The position numbers and the translations under genes were made by a program. A DNA stretch of 64,000 bases from a virus: the IMG/VR virus record IMGVR_UViG_3300032268_000973, positions 62,001-126,000 of that record; one strand, 5' to 3'. Positions 18,898 through 28,956 of this stretch are shown piece after piece. Position 1 is the stretch's first letter. Each line of letters begins with the position of its first letter. The notes below the pieces were generated by a model. It worked only from the letters and a program-made list of their open reading frames with translations. It was not told the DNA's origin and did not search any database.

Positions 18898-20466
18898 ATG
18901 GGAGTTTTTTCAAAAAAACCAGATGAAACTTACGTTGAATATCGGGAAAGAGCAGTCAATAAAATATCTCCAGCTTTCTGTGGAGCTAAGTGGTATAACG
19001 CAACTATTTGGTTGGGTAATGGAACAACTGCAAGTTGTCACCACCCACCAGCACATAAAATACCATTGGAAGAGGTTGCTCAAAATTATAAAGCAATCCA
19101 CAATACCAATTACAAAAAACTTATTCGAAAACAAATGCTCGAGGGAGAAAGACCTAAAGAGTGTGAATACTGTTGGAAAATTGAAGACTTAGGGCCTGAT
19201 AATATTTCAGATCGAGTTCATAAGTCCGTTATATACTCAGATGAAGAACTGGCGGAATGTAAATCTTTATACGGGTGGGATAAAGATGTAGATCTTAAAA
19301 CTTTAGAAATCGCATTTGATCCTAACTGTAATTTTGGATGTTCTTATTGTAATGCTTCATTCTCAACTACTTGGCAAAATGATATCAAAAAGAATGGAGC
19401 GTATCAGAATCTTGTCTCAGATGGTGCGGCGGCGTTCCAACACGATGGAAGTCACTCTTTACCTTATGGTAGAAAAAACGAGGGAAATCCATATATTGAA
19501 GCCTTTTGGAAATGGTGGGAAGGGGAGTTGCAATATACTTTAAGAGAACTACGTGTTACAGGAGGAGAACCCACGATGTCCCAAGACTTTTGGAAGTTAA
19601 TGAAGTGGTGGGAACAAAATCCAGATTGTAATGTTGAATTTGCCGTAAACTCCAACTTGGGGCAAAAAGAGGAATTATTCAACGCACTTTTGAAAGCGTC
19701 TCATAATATTAAAAGTTTTCATCTCTACACTAGTTGTGAAGCGACAGGCAAGCAGGCTGAATACATTAGAGATGGTTTGAACTGGGAAAAGTGGTTGGTA
19801 AACATGGATAGAATGTTAAGTGAAGGTAATGTACAATCTGCAAATTGTATGATGACAATAAATGCATTGTGTTTGTTCAGTATTACTGAATTTATGGATG
19901 AAATGTTGAAATTAAAAGTTAAATACAAGACTCAGTCTCCAGTTTGTTCTTTCAATATTTTACGATTTCCGTCATTTCAATCAATTGTCACACTTCCAAA
20001 AGACATCAGATTAGAACGAGCTGATGCTATTGAAAAGTGGATCAACGATAATTGGGATAATGAGAAAAACGGATTCATTCAGTGGGAAAAAGATAGTATG
20101 GTAAGGTTAGTGAAATACATTCGTGAAGTTGATACGGGACATTCATTTACATCTTCATTAGAATCAAGAGAAAGAGATTTCAAATCTTTTTATTCTCAGT
20201 ATGATAAGAGAAGAAATCAAAATTTCTTGGAAGCTTTCCCTATGTTAAAAGAATGGTGGGATTCCATTCCTGAAACTAATATTACTCCTTTGAAAGGACT
20301 TGTAGATGGGGATGATGCTAAGTCTAACAGATATGTTGATGAAGTGATGGATACTGCTAAAAAAGAAGGGTGGGTATTAAACCCTCAACATCCTAATCCT
20401 GGATCTCAAGAGTATAAAGAAATGGAATATGAAGAGGATCTTTTGAACTTTATTAAAGAAAAATGA
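18898..20466 (+). CDS. Radical SAM protein 2 with N-terminal SPASM-like module
   Basis: 522 residues, closest paralogue of the preceding gene: AKWYNATIWLGNGTTASCHHPPAHKIP and CEYCWKIED in the N-terminal module, then C144-x3-C148-x2-C151 (CNFGCSYC) and LRVTGGEPTM. It has a C-terminal extension of about 55 residues absent from copy 1 (ending EEDLLNFIKEK). The start at 18898 is two bases after the upstream stop. The near-duplicate N-terminal modules suggest that both recognise the same partner or substrate class. Confidence 0.85.
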   Translation: MGVFSKKPDETYVEYRERAVNKISPAFCGAKWYNATIWLGNGTTASCHHPPAHKIPLEEVAQNYKAIHNTNYKKLIRKQMLEGERPKECEYCWKIEDLGPDNISDRVHKSVIYSDEELAECKSLYGWDKDVDLKTLEIAFDPNCNFGCSYCNASFSTTWQNDIKKNGAYQNLVSDGAAAFQHDGSHSLPYGRKNEGNPYIEAFWKWWEGELQYTLRELRVTGGEPTMSQDFWKLMKWWEQNPDCNVEFAVNSNLGQKEELFNALLKASHNIKSFHLYTSCEATGKQAEYIRDGLNWEKWLVNMDRMLSEGNVQSANCMMTINALCLFSITEFMDEMLKLKVKYKTQSPVCSFNILRFPSFQSIVTLPKDIRLERADAIEKWINDNWDNEKNGFIQWEKDSMVRLVKYIREVDTGHSFTSSLESRERDFKSFYSQYDKRRNQNFLEAFPMLKEWWDSIPETNITPLKGLVDGDDAKSNRYVDEVMDTAKKEGWVLNPQHPNPGSQEYKEMEYEEDLLNFIKEK

Positions 20467-21812
20467 AAATAAAACCGTCTGAAGGTAATACAACTTTCTG
20501 TATGGCTCCTTTTACCCATACTTACTTATCTCCACAAAGTGAGAGGAGATTATGTTGTGCTAGCCGTGAAAAAGCTTCTTGGGCAACGCAATATATAGAT
20601 TCTGAGAAAGCTGATTCCAATTCAACGTATCAACCATCTACATTGGATGAACATTGGAACAGTGATTATATGAAATCAATTCGAAAAAAATTGTTAGCGG
20701 GAGAAGAAATTCCTCAATGTGCGGTTTGTAATGATAAGATATTGAACATATATACATACCGAGACTATTTTAATAATACGTTATTTCCTCATAAGATAGA
20801 TGACATCTTTGATGAAACTAAAGATGATGGTTATTTGGAAAGCAAGCCTATTTCTTATGATTATAGAATTTCTAATTTATGTAATTTTAAATGTAGGATG
20901 TGTGGGGATCAGTTATCGTCTCAATGGGAAGCTGAGAACAGAATAATGGGTTATTATGATAATGGATCAGAACCTTGGGCATCTAAAAAATATAAACCAA
21001 CTATAGAAAAATTTCAAAAGGAGGTTGCGGAAAAAGAATTATGGGACGCGGTATATGATGGGAGGATAGAAGAGATTTATTGGGTTGGTGGAGAACCTTT
21101 GATGTGGGAGATTCATTGGGATATAATGAAGTATTTGGTCGAAAATGGGTTATCAAAAAACGTAGTCATAAGATATAATACAAATTTGAGTAGTGTGAAA
21201 TATAAGAATCATAATCTCTATGATTATTTACCCCACTTCAAAAATGTAAATGTTTGTGCTAGTATAGATGGTACAGGTGAAATAGTGGAATATGTGAGAC
21301 ATGGTATAAATTGGGACAAATGGATTTCTAATTTTAAAGATGGATTGTTTTTGAACAAATTATACAACAATTACGCTATGACTTTTGATTTGACAGTTAC
21401 ACTCCCTGGACTCTTTTCAATCAAAGATCTTATCGATTTGAGTATAGAACTCGATGTTGAAACTTTTATCAAAACCACTTTCGCTTTCGACAGTTCAATT
21501 GTAATGTCACCAATGTTTTTACCAAGAGAAATACTAGATCCGATATTGGACGACATAATTGAATACGCTGAAAAAAAATCTGTGGAATATCCAAAAATAA
21601 AAAAATATGTTGAATGCTTCAGAGACATCAAAACCAAAAAAACATTTCAAGAAGAATATGGGGATTGGGAAATTGGACAAATTAGAGGTAAAACAAGAAT
21701 TTTGAAAATAGATACATATAGAAATAACGTTGGAAAAATTGAAAAAATATTTTCGAACTATCCACCACTATTAGAATGGTGGAATAAAATTATAGTTGAT
21801 CCATCCAAATGA
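20463..21812 (+). CDS. Radical SAM protein 3 with N-terminal SPASM-like module
   Basis: 449 residues, ATGA overlap with copy 2. N-terminal FCMAPFTHTYLSPQSERRLCC and CAVCNDK form the SPASM-like Cys set. The core motif is C140-x3-C144-x2-C147 (CNFKCRMC), and IYWVGGEPLMW is the SAM-binding strand. CASIDGTGEIVEYVRHG is the conserved later strand shared with its neighbours. This belongs to the twitch-domain radical SAM group that I associate with phage and marine gene clusters. Substrate unknown. Confidence 0.85.
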   Translation: MKIKPSEGNTTFCMAPFTHTYLSPQSERRLCCASREKASWATQYIDSEKADSNSTYQPSTLDEHWNSDYMKSIRKKLLAGEEIPQCAVCNDKILNIYTYRDYFNNTLFPHKIDDIFDETKDDGYLESKPISYDYRISNLCNFKCRMCGDQLSSQWEAENRIMGYYDNGSEPWASKKYKPTIEKFQKEVAEKELWDAVYDGRIEEIYWVGGEPLMWEIHWDIMKYLVENGLSKNVVIRYNTNLSSVKYKNHNLYDYLPHFKNVNVCASIDGTGEIVEYVRHGINWDKWISNFKDGLFLNKLYNNYAMTFDLTVTLPGLFSIKDLIDLSIELDVETFIKTTFAFDSSIVMSPMFLPREILDPILDDIIEYAEKKSVEYPKIKKYVECFRDIKTKKTFQEEYGDWEIGQIRGKTRILKIDTYRNNVGKIEKIFSNYPPLLEWWNKIIVDPSK

Positions 21813-23008
21813 GAGATAATAATACTTCTTTTTGTACCTTACCTTGGATTCATTTGGCAACACACCCAAGTGGAACTGTTAGCCCATGTTGTATAACTGA
21901 TATGGAAAATGGAGTCAGTATGGCAAAAAAAAATGGGCAAAATTTATTTCTGAAAGAAAATACTTTAGAAGAAATAACAAACTCCGAATCATTTAATCAA
22001 CTTCGATTAGAAATGATGGAAAATAAATTTCCAAGTGTATGTAAGACTTGTTATAAAAATGATTTAAATCAAGTAAAAAGTAGAAGGATTGAAAGTAACG
22101 AATCCTATCAACATTTGATAGATAACTGTTTTGAAAACACTAATCCCGACGGGTCATTAAAAATGATTGATTACCGTTATGTTGAACTGAGATTAGGAAC
22201 CGTGTGTAATTTGAAATGTGTTACCTGTAATCCTTTCAGTAGTAATAAATGGAATGAGGATGTTTCAATCTTCAAAAACACAGAGTTTGAGACAAATTAT
22301 TTCAAAAATCAGATAAAAACAGAATGGTATAGGGACCCTAAATTTTATGATGATTTATTAAAAAAATGCGATAAATTAGAGGAAGTTTGGATAAACGGAG
22401 GAGAACCAACTCTAATCAGAGAACATGCGTATTTTTTAAATAAACTGATTGAGAATGATAGGGCCAAAGATATCAATCTACATTATAGTATTAACGTTAC
22501 AAAAATTCCTCAAGAATTTATAGACCTTTGGAAAAAGTTCAAAAAGTTGAAATTACAACTTTCAATTGACGATTTGGGGGAAAGAAACGACTACATCCGA
22601 TTTGGGTCGAATTGGGAAATCATCAACAAAAATTTGAATTTTATATCAGAATATAAAGATCAATTTGATATTGAAGTTTGTCAAACCGTTAGTGCTTTAA
22701 ACGTTTCAAATATCAATAACTTCAAAAAATTTGTTATGGATCATGGTTTAATTACCGCTCATAACTTTGTACACCATCCATCTTTCATGCACGTGTCTGT
22801 TATACCTGATAAATTGAAAGAAAAAATTCTAACAAATTTAAATTTTTTAACTAATGAAGAGATTTTCAGATTGGAATCTGAATTTAAACAAAGTTGTGAC
22901 GATCAAGAATTATTGAAGTTCAAAAAATTTATGAAATTATTAGATTTGAAACGAAATGTTAAGATTGAGAATTATTTACCTGAGTGGGAAGAATTTTTTC
23001 AAGAGTAG
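21809..23008 (+). CDS. Radical SAM protein 4 with N-terminal SPASM-like module
   Basis: 399 residues, ATGA overlap with copy 3. FCTLPWIHLATHPSGTVSPCC followed by a NSESFNQLRLEMM helix and CKTCY is a clear SPASM consensus, here ahead of the core rather than after it. The core Cys triplet is C133-x3-C137-x2-C140 (CNLKCVTC); EVWINGGEPTL follows. LQLSIDDLGERNDYIRFG is the shared late strand. Likely needs at least one extra iron-sulphur cluster. Substrate unknown. Confidence 0.85.
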   Translation: MRDNNTSFCTLPWIHLATHPSGTVSPCCITDMENGVSMAKKNGQNLFLKENTLEEITNSESFNQLRLEMMENKFPSVCKTCYKNDLNQVKSRRIESNESYQHLIDNCFENTNPDGSLKMIDYRYVELRLGTVCNLKCVTCNPFSSNKWNEDVSIFKNTEFETNYFKNQIKTEWYRDPKFYDDLLKKCDKLEEVWINGGEPTLIREHAYFLNKLIENDRAKDINLHYSINVTKIPQEFIDLWKKFKKLKLQLSIDDLGERNDYIRFGSNWEIINKNLNFISEYKDQFDIEVCQTVSALNVSNINNFKKFVMDHGLITAHNFVHHPSFMHVSVIPDKLKEKILTNLNFLTNEEIFRLESEFKQSCDDQELLKFKKFMKLLDLKRNVKIENYLPEWEEFFQE

Positions 23009-23011
23009 AAT

Positions 23012-24184
23012 ATGAGTAAAAGTGATTCAATTAAATTCATCGATTTTGAAATATCCTCGATTTGTAATGCGGGGTGTTCCGTATGTCCTAGAAGGAGTTT
23101 CGGTCATTTTACCGAATTTGCTCATACCTATTGGTCAATAGAAGATACTATACAAACAATTGATAAAGATATCGCTTCAAATTTGGTAGGATTACAATTT
23201 TGTGGGAATTTTGGGGATCCTATGGGGAATCCAGATGTCTCAAAAATTACAAGATATTTTAGAGAGAACAACGAAGACCTGTCGATTTATGTCAAAACCA
23301 ACGGTGGTATTGGTGATAGTTCATTATATGAAGAATTAGCGGAATTAGGTGTAGTTATTACTTTTGGTATTGACGGGTTTGGTAGTAAAAATGAACTTTA
23401 TCGTGTTAACGTCAAATGGGACAAACTTATTCAGAACTTAGAAAGTTTTACAAAAAAATGTAAGCCAGAACAATTTGAGGTTCAATTCATAATGTGGAGA
23501 GAAACAACTGATCAAATATTACCTATAATCGAATTGATGGAAAAAATTGGTTTTGGTACCTTGTTTTTAAGAAAGCCATTCACCACAGGTATCAAGACAG
23601 AAGTATTCAACATGAGAGGAGAGTCAACTCATTTTTTAACTGAAATACAAGATGTTCGTTTGTGGAAATATTTAGATACCAAGTGGGAATTTAAAGATTT
23701 AGAATCTCTGAAAAAAGAAATTTCAAACTTGAATTTAGGTGAACCATTTGTAGAATACAGTGATTTGAAAATATATCCAAAATCCGAAATCTTACCCAAA
23801 ACATACGAATTTTCAGAAATACCACAAAAAAAGAAAGAAAATAAAAAGTGTCAAACCTGTTTTTCTAAAAATTTCAAAGATCCTAAAAATTTATTTGGGG
23901 AGTGTTATAATATTTTTATAACCCATAACAAATATATAATGCCATGTTGTTTTATACCTCCAAACATTTCCAATGAAATGTTTTTTTCGAGTGGCCAAAA
24001 AACCGATGATCAAAAAGAAGTTTTGAATAGGATGATTGAAATAGGGTTTGAAAAGTTCAATTTGAAAAATAAAACTCTACGAGAGGTATTTGACAGTGGA
24101 GTTTTACATTCATTTGTTTATAATGATTTAATGAATAATACAGAACTCGAAATGTGTAATATTTTTTGTAATAAATGTGATTAA
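23012..24184 (+). CDS. Radical SAM protein 5 with C-terminal SPASM-like domain
   Basis: 390 residues. The core motif comes at once: C18-x3-C22-x2-C25 (CNAGCSVC), followed by GLQFCGNFGDPMGNP in place of the usual GGEP loop. The auxiliary Cys set is C-terminal (KCQTC near 280, GECYN, MPCCF, then CNIFCNKC at the end), the conventional SPASM order. So this member has the reverse domain order to the four genes before it. Starts 3 bases after copy 4. Substrate unknown. Confidence 0.83.
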   Translation: MSKSDSIKFIDFEISSICNAGCSVCPRRSFGHFTEFAHTYWSIEDTIQTIDKDIASNLVGLQFCGNFGDPMGNPDVSKITRYFRENNEDLSIYVKTNGGIGDSSLYEELAELGVVITFGIDGFGSKNELYRVNVKWDKLIQNLESFTKKCKPEQFEVQFIMWRETTDQILPIIELMEKIGFGTLFLRKPFTTGIKTEVFNMRGESTHFLTEIQDVRLWKYLDTKWEFKDLESLKKEISNLNLGEPFVEYSDLKIYPKSEILPKTYEFSEIPQKKKENKKCQTCFSKNFKDPKNLFGECYNIFITHNKYIMPCCFIPPNISNEMFFSSGQKTDDQKEVLNRMIEIGFEKFNLKNKTLREVFDSGVLHSFVYNDLMNNTELEMCNIFCNKCD

Positions 24185-24185
24185 T

Positions 24186-25214
24186 ATGAGTCTCAAACAT
24201 CTAATAACTGGAGGTTGTTCATTTACTTCTTACGAAAGAGTCAACATTCATCGTTCGGAGGATGAATTCATGAATGATCCGAAAGAATTTTGGTATTATC
24301 CCCATTGGATTCAGAATCAAGGATCCGACATAAAAGTTTACAACATGGGGAGCCCTGGTAGTGGAAATCTTTCAATTGCTCGGTCAGTAATTTATAAAAT
24401 CAATGAATTATTAACTTCAGGAATCAAAGGGGAAGACCTTTCGATTATTGTCGAATGGAGTAACTTTCATAGAAAAAGTTACTTTGTTTCTAAAAATATA
24501 CTCAAAAGACATCCATTGTCCTCCAATGTAAACTATGCTACAGATTGGATTAAAGAGAAAAAAGCTCCTGGTGAAAAGGGATATTGGCTTACCTGTCAGG
24601 TCCCTGATATGTCTAGGTCATCTTTAGAACAGGTGAACAATCGAGCGTTCAAATTCAATCAACATTATTTAGAAGTTTTATATAATGACGAAGAAAGATT
24701 TATTGAATGGATGGAATACTTTCACCATTTAATAACTTTATGCGAAAACAAAAAAATTAAATTTAAATGTTTTTTCATGCATAATCCTTTCTCTCCCAAA
24801 TATCATTATGGGATGATGCCTTGGAATTTTCAACCAGGTAAGCAAACAATTGATGCTCTATTTGTTGATAAACGAGTTGAAAATACTTGTAATGAAACTG
24901 AAAATGATTTATTCGAAAGATTTCCTTACTCCGAAGGATTATATAAAATGATAGATTGGGGTAAATATTGTTGGTTCTTTAATGAAGAAAATATACACAA
25001 GAATGGTGGAGTTTTGGAATGGACAATCAGGAATCAAATAACTAGTACTTACGAAAACTTTGTGCCATTATATCAAGAATACCATCAATATGGTAGTCAA
25101 AAAAAGACTGAAGAGGCTTTAATTGTTGGACATGCAAGTTCTTGGGGACATACTAGTAGTGAGAACTATAAAAAGTTCACCGAGGAAGTAATTTTAAGTT
25201 GGGGGATATTATAA
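24186..25214 (+). CDS. SGNH-hydrolase-like protein 1
   Basis: The ATG at 24186 is one base after the upstream stop and is preferred to an in-frame GTG at 24177. 342 residues. GGCSFT holds the block-I nucleophile Ser, GSPGSGN is block II/III, and HASSWGHTSSENY near the end replaces the usual DxxH block with GH-containing loops. SGNH/GDSL family members are esterases or acyltransferases, and in glycan clusters they usually add or remove O-acetyl groups. First of five consecutive SGNH-type genes interrupted only by one GT-like gene. Confidence 0.72.
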   Translation: MSLKHLITGGCSFTSYERVNIHRSEDEFMNDPKEFWYYPHWIQNQGSDIKVYNMGSPGSGNLSIARSVIYKINELLTSGIKGEDLSIIVEWSNFHRKSYFVSKNILKRHPLSSNVNYATDWIKEKKAPGEKGYWLTCQVPDMSRSSLEQVNNRAFKFNQHYLEVLYNDEERFIEWMEYFHHLITLCENKKIKFKCFFMHNPFSPKYHYGMMPWNFQPGKQTIDALFVDKRVENTCNETENDLFERFPYSEGLYKMIDWGKYCWFFNEENIHKNGGVLEWTIRNQITSTYENFVPLYQEYHQYGSQKKTEEALIVGHASSWGHTSSENYKKFTEEVILSWGIL

Positions 25215-26036
25215 ATGAAAAATCTTTTAATTACTTTGGGGGATTCTTTTACCTACGGAGAAGGGTTGACTTATGAGTTCATTCAAAAAAATCATCCTGA
25301 TGGATTCCAAGAAATTTTTAATACACCGAAAAACATTTTAGGAAATCAAATTTTTCGATTATCTGAAATGGTAAAAGATTTTGATAAGTATAGGGTAGAA
25401 AATAACTATTCTTTTTTCTTAAAAGAGAAGTTAAATACCTCATTAATCTCGAGTAGTGAAAACGGTGGTCGTAATGTAGAAAGACTGATGAATTTAGATT
25501 TTATAATAGAAAATTTGAAATTTATTAAAAATAGTACTCCAAAATACTTGGTTTTTCAATTGACACATATAGGGAGAGATATCGAGGACATGTTGATAAC
25601 AAATAACAGAACTGAAAAATATATTTTAGAAACATTTGGAATTGATTTTATAACCAAGGTAAAAAATGCCTCGGTAAATGAAAAAACTGCTTGGGACTTA
25701 GACCTTTTTTTTGAGGAAGCCGTGGAAATTTTCATAACAAAACTTCAAGATAGGTTTAATTTTTTAAAAGAAAAATATGGGACTAAATGTTTATTTTTTT
25801 TCGGATTAGGAGATTTGAAATCAATAGAAAAAAAACATAAGAATTATTTAACCAATCCATACTTTATGGAAATTATTGATAATAGCATAGTTTATTATAC
25901 TTGGTTAGATATGTGTTTAAAATTGAAATTAAATTTAAGGTCCAAATTAGGTGTTCTTGATGACCATCCTACCTCTGAATCACATAAGTTAATCGCAGAT
26001 AAACTATATCAAAAACTAACGGCTGATGGTTTCTAA
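25215..26036 (+). CDS. SGNH-hydrolase-like protein 2
   Basis: 273 residues, no gap after the previous stop. LGDSFTYGEG is a canonical GDS block I and VLDDHPTSESH a canonical block V (Asp and His of the triad). No signal peptide, so it is cytoplasmic. The middle is Lys/Phe-rich and diverged from its neighbours. Likely an O-acyl esterase or transferase acting on a sugar or glycopeptide made by the cluster. Confidence 0.78.
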   Translation: MKNLLITLGDSFTYGEGLTYEFIQKNHPDGFQEIFNTPKNILGNQIFRLSEMVKDFDKYRVENNYSFFLKEKLNTSLISSSENGGRNVERLMNLDFIIENLKFIKNSTPKYLVFQLTHIGRDIEDMLITNNRTEKYILETFGIDFITKVKNASVNEKTAWDLDLFFEEAVEIFITKLQDRFNFLKEKYGTKCLFFFGLGDLKSIEKKHKNYLTNPYFMEIIDNSIVYYTWLDMCLKLKLNLRSKLGVLDDHPTSESHKLIADKLYQKLTADGF

Positions 26037-26037
26037 A

Positions 26038-26820
26038 ATGTATGTAAATGGATGTAGCTGGACCGATGGAGATACTCTTTCGGTTAATGGTTTATTAGAT
26101 CGATTAAACATTAAAGAATCTGGTAAAAATTTTTCTTATCCTAAATTGTTGGCGGATTATTATAGTTTAAGTTTGACTGACGATTCAAGGTATGGGGGCT
26201 CTCTGAATAGGATAATACGTAAAACATGGAGATACATTGAGAGTCAAGAAAATTTAAAAGAAACAGTTTTTATTTTAGAGATTCCCAATGGTATTCGAGA
26301 TGAAATATTTTGTGTTGATTCTAATGACTATTTGAATGTAACTCCATCAGATTTAGATATTACTGATGAAGTTCGTAGTAAAAATTTTTTTTGGAGGAAA
26401 TACAAAAAGGATATAATATCTTATTATGAAAAATTTTGGGATTTCGAAGAATTCGAATTTAAAGAATGGATAAATTTTTTTTCATTGTTAGTTTATATTA
26501 AAAATTATACTAACCATGTATACTTGATACACTATGATCGTCTGTTCATAGATAAAATTCCTTACTTGAATATTGAAAAATTTTTATCCGATCAAAATTT
26601 TATCAAATTGATCCATCCTAAGTCAAAAATTCAATATAAGTACATCGAAGACTTATGTAAAAAAGAAAAAATTTCAATTGGTGACATTACTGGAGTATTC
26701 GACTCACATCCGAATTTATCTGGCCATAAAATAATTTACCAAATAATAAGAGAACATTTAAATGACATGGATGATTTTTCACAAATAAAACAGAATTATG
26801 AGGGGGATTATTTACACTGA
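26038..26820 (+). CDS. SGNH-hydrolase-like protein 3
   Basis: The ATG at 26038, one base after the upstream stop, gives a start like its paralogues (MYVNGCSW); an ATG at 26026 is also in frame. 260 residues. NGCSWTDGD is block I; SRYGGSLNRIIRKTWRYIE is a distinctive block shared with the minus-strand protein at 30334-31179; VFDSHPNLSGH holds the Asp/His. That pair forms a subfamily within the SGNH set. The next gene overlaps it by 23 bases. Confidence 0.75.
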   Translation: MYVNGCSWTDGDTLSVNGLLDRLNIKESGKNFSYPKLLADYYSLSLTDDSRYGGSLNRIIRKTWRYIESQENLKETVFILEIPNGIRDEIFCVDSNDYLNVTPSDLDITDEVRSKNFFWRKYKKDIISYYEKFWDFEEFEFKEWINFFSLLVYIKNYTNHVYLIHYDRLFIDKIPYLNIEKFLSDQNFIKLIHPKSKIQYKYIEDLCKKEKISIGDITGVFDSHPNLSGHKIIYQIIREHLNDMDDFSQIKQNYEGDYLH

Positions 26821-27895
26821 CGACGGTAATTTGATTGAGATTGTTGATAATGAAAACAATTACTCTTTACCTAAAGAATTTATAAATTTAAGAAACGATA
26901 TTCTTACCATCGTTTTTTATAATTCATTCGGATATAATTTTACAGAATTTTATAAAAAAGAAAGTTTAATCGAAAAAATTTACGAATACGAAAAAAAGTT
27001 CGGGATTGTTAAAAAAATAGTATTGGTTTTCAATGAAATCATTGTTGACCCAACTCAGATTTATAAATTAGAAAATGAAATATTTCGTAAATTTTATTAT
27101 TGCACCTACGACATGGAAGCTCCGAAAGATGGTAAAAAATTATTTTTACCCCTTTCATTATTATCTCAATTGGACTTTGCTTTGAATTCAGGATATCTCG
27201 AGGCTAAAAAATTTTTATTGACAATGACTTCAAATTATTACGATTTAGTGAAACCTCATAAAGCGGTTTTTTTATCTAATCACGTAAGTCCAATTAGAAT
27301 TGATATTTTCAACATTTTAAAAAATACGGATAATCTAAAGAACTGTGCTTGGTCATTTCAAAAAAAGTTGGTTTATTATAGTGACGAAAAACATGACTTG
27401 GATCTTTTTTTTGAGGAGAATAAAGAATTGATCCCGTTTTCATATGATGGATTTGATGATAAAAGAAATGTATTAAAGAGCACTTATTTTTATCAATTTG
27501 AGTCTTATTTCGAAATTTCTACAGATTCATATTTTTTCAAAGATATTCGAAATATAAGTAAATTTTCACCCGTGACCGAAAAAATTGTTAAACCAATTTT
27601 ATCATTTATCCCATTCATTATGTTTGGGTCACCTAGACTGAAACATAATCTCGAACAAATTGGTATGACTTTCAATTGTCCAATTTATGGATTTTATGAT
27701 AATTCTTCTCAAGAAAGTATTGATCAAGGGCTAGAGCATGTAAGAAACATGATTACTAAAAGCAAAGAGGAATTGCACAAAATATATTTTGAATACTTCA
27801 ATGAATTCACTAAAAATAATGAAAGTTTTTTACAGTATTTTTCGGATTTGAGAAAATCCTATAAAAATAATATTTTAAATGTAACAATTATATGA
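26798..27895 (+). CDS. Putative GT-B-like glycosyltransferase (same family as 35070-36320)
   Basis: 365 residues. The C-terminal third has YFEISTDSYFF...VTEKIVKPILSFIPFIMFG and then LEQIGMTF. This matches the (S/T)EK-x2-KP-x6-PF(I/F) segment of the two minus-strand GT-like proteins, a pattern also seen in GT10/exostosin-type enzymes where it lines the nucleotide-sugar site. The N-terminal half is not recognisable. The assignment is from that motif and the context between SGNH genes. It overlaps both neighbours, which suggests tight translational coupling. Confidence 0.55.
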   Translation: MRGIIYTDDGNLIEIVDNENNYSLPKEFINLRNDILTIVFYNSFGYNFTEFYKKESLIEKIYEYEKKFGIVKKIVLVFNEIIVDPTQIYKLENEIFRKFYYCTYDMEAPKDGKKLFLPLSLLSQLDFALNSGYLEAKKFLLTMTSNYYDLVKPHKAVFLSNHVSPIRIDIFNILKNTDNLKNCAWSFQKKLVYYSDEKHDLDLFFEENKELIPFSYDGFDDKRNVLKSTYFYQFESYFEISTDSYFFKDIRNISKFSPVTEKIVKPILSFIPFIMFGSPRLKHNLEQIGMTFNCPIYGFYDNSSQESIDQGLEHVRNMITKSKEELHKIYFEYFNEFTKNNESFLQYFSDLRKSYKNNILNVTII

Positions 27896-28956
27896 AACAT
27901 GTAATCTTCGCAGGATGTTCATTCTCAGATGATGGGGCACTGTCCGATGATTTTGATAAATCTCAATATTCCAAAAGTATGAATTTGAATGATTTAAGAT
28001 ATCCTGTCTCAGTAAAAATACATCAACTTCTCACTTTTGATTTGATTACACAAAATGTTGATGATGTTGTAATACACACAATTGCTAGAGGGTCTTTTGG
28101 AAATCATATAATTTTCGAAAAATTGAAAAGTAAAATTTATGAAATCAAAGAAAACCACAGAGACGCTGAAATTTTTGCTGTGGTTCAGTTGACCGCCTTT
28201 GCTCGTGAGGGAGTCAAAAGTCTTCCTTGGATTGAAATAAGTAAATATCCATACGATTACCCAACTAAAAATTTGAATTATTTTAATTTCAAGGAAATAA
28301 AAAATTTTTTTGAAGTCCACTTGGATAATTTAATATCAATGAGAAACTTTTTACAAGATCAAGATGTTACTCATAATTTTTATTTTGGTTGGGCTAATAT
28401 ATTCACTGAAGATATAATTGCTTATGACTTACAAAATAAAATGGATGAGTTGAAAAACTTTATAAATTTCTATGAGTATACAAATACGATTGATGAAATT
28501 GGTGTATATTGTGCTGGTAAAAAAATTGTTACTGATAAGATCAATGAAGACAAAATTTTCGAAAATCTTTACAAGATTAGACCTGATAGATTTGGAGGAT
28601 TAATAGAATATGGAAGAGATAATTTAAAATTGGGGGAAAGATATCATCTTATTTTTGATCCTCACCCTTCATCCAAAACTTATTATATTTATTATAAGAA
28701 TGTTCTCCGTGATTGGTTTTTCAAAGTTGGAGTAATAAAAGAAAACGATGAAATGGATTCTCATTTTTTACAATTATTGGATAAAATTTTTGAATTTGAA
28801 TATACTCGATTTATATCAACTTTGAAAACAAAAAACACTGATTATGTTGAAATTGACCATTTATCCTTTAATTTAATTAAAACAGAAAAGTTTTTAGATA
28901 AAAATTATACAAGTGAACAATTCAATAAATTACAAAATAAATTAAGAATTTTATGA
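27892..28956 (+). CDS. SGNH-hydrolase-like protein 4
   Basis: 354 residues, ATGA overlap with the GT-like gene. FAGCSFSDDG carries the block-I Ser, ARGSFGNHI the oxyanion block and IFDPHPSSKTYY the terminal Asp/His. About 80 residues follow block V, longer than in its neighbours, and may form an extra domain or partner surface. Cytoplasmic by lack of signal peptide. Predicted esterase/acyltransferase of unknown substrate. Confidence 0.74.
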   Translation: MKHVIFAGCSFSDDGALSDDFDKSQYSKSMNLNDLRYPVSVKIHQLLTFDLITQNVDDVVIHTIARGSFGNHIIFEKLKSKIYEIKENHRDAEIFAVVQLTAFAREGVKSLPWIEISKYPYDYPTKNLNYFNFKEIKNFFEVHLDNLISMRNFLQDQDVTHNFYFGWANIFTEDIIAYDLQNKMDELKNFINFYEYTNTIDEIGVYCAGKKIVTDKINEDKIFENLYKIRPDRFGGLIEYGRDNLKLGERYHLIFDPHPSSKTYYIYYKNVLRDWFFKVGVIKENDEMDSHFLQLLDKIFEFEYTRFISTLKTKNTDYVEIDHLSFNLIKTEKFLDKNYTSEQFNKLQNKLRIL

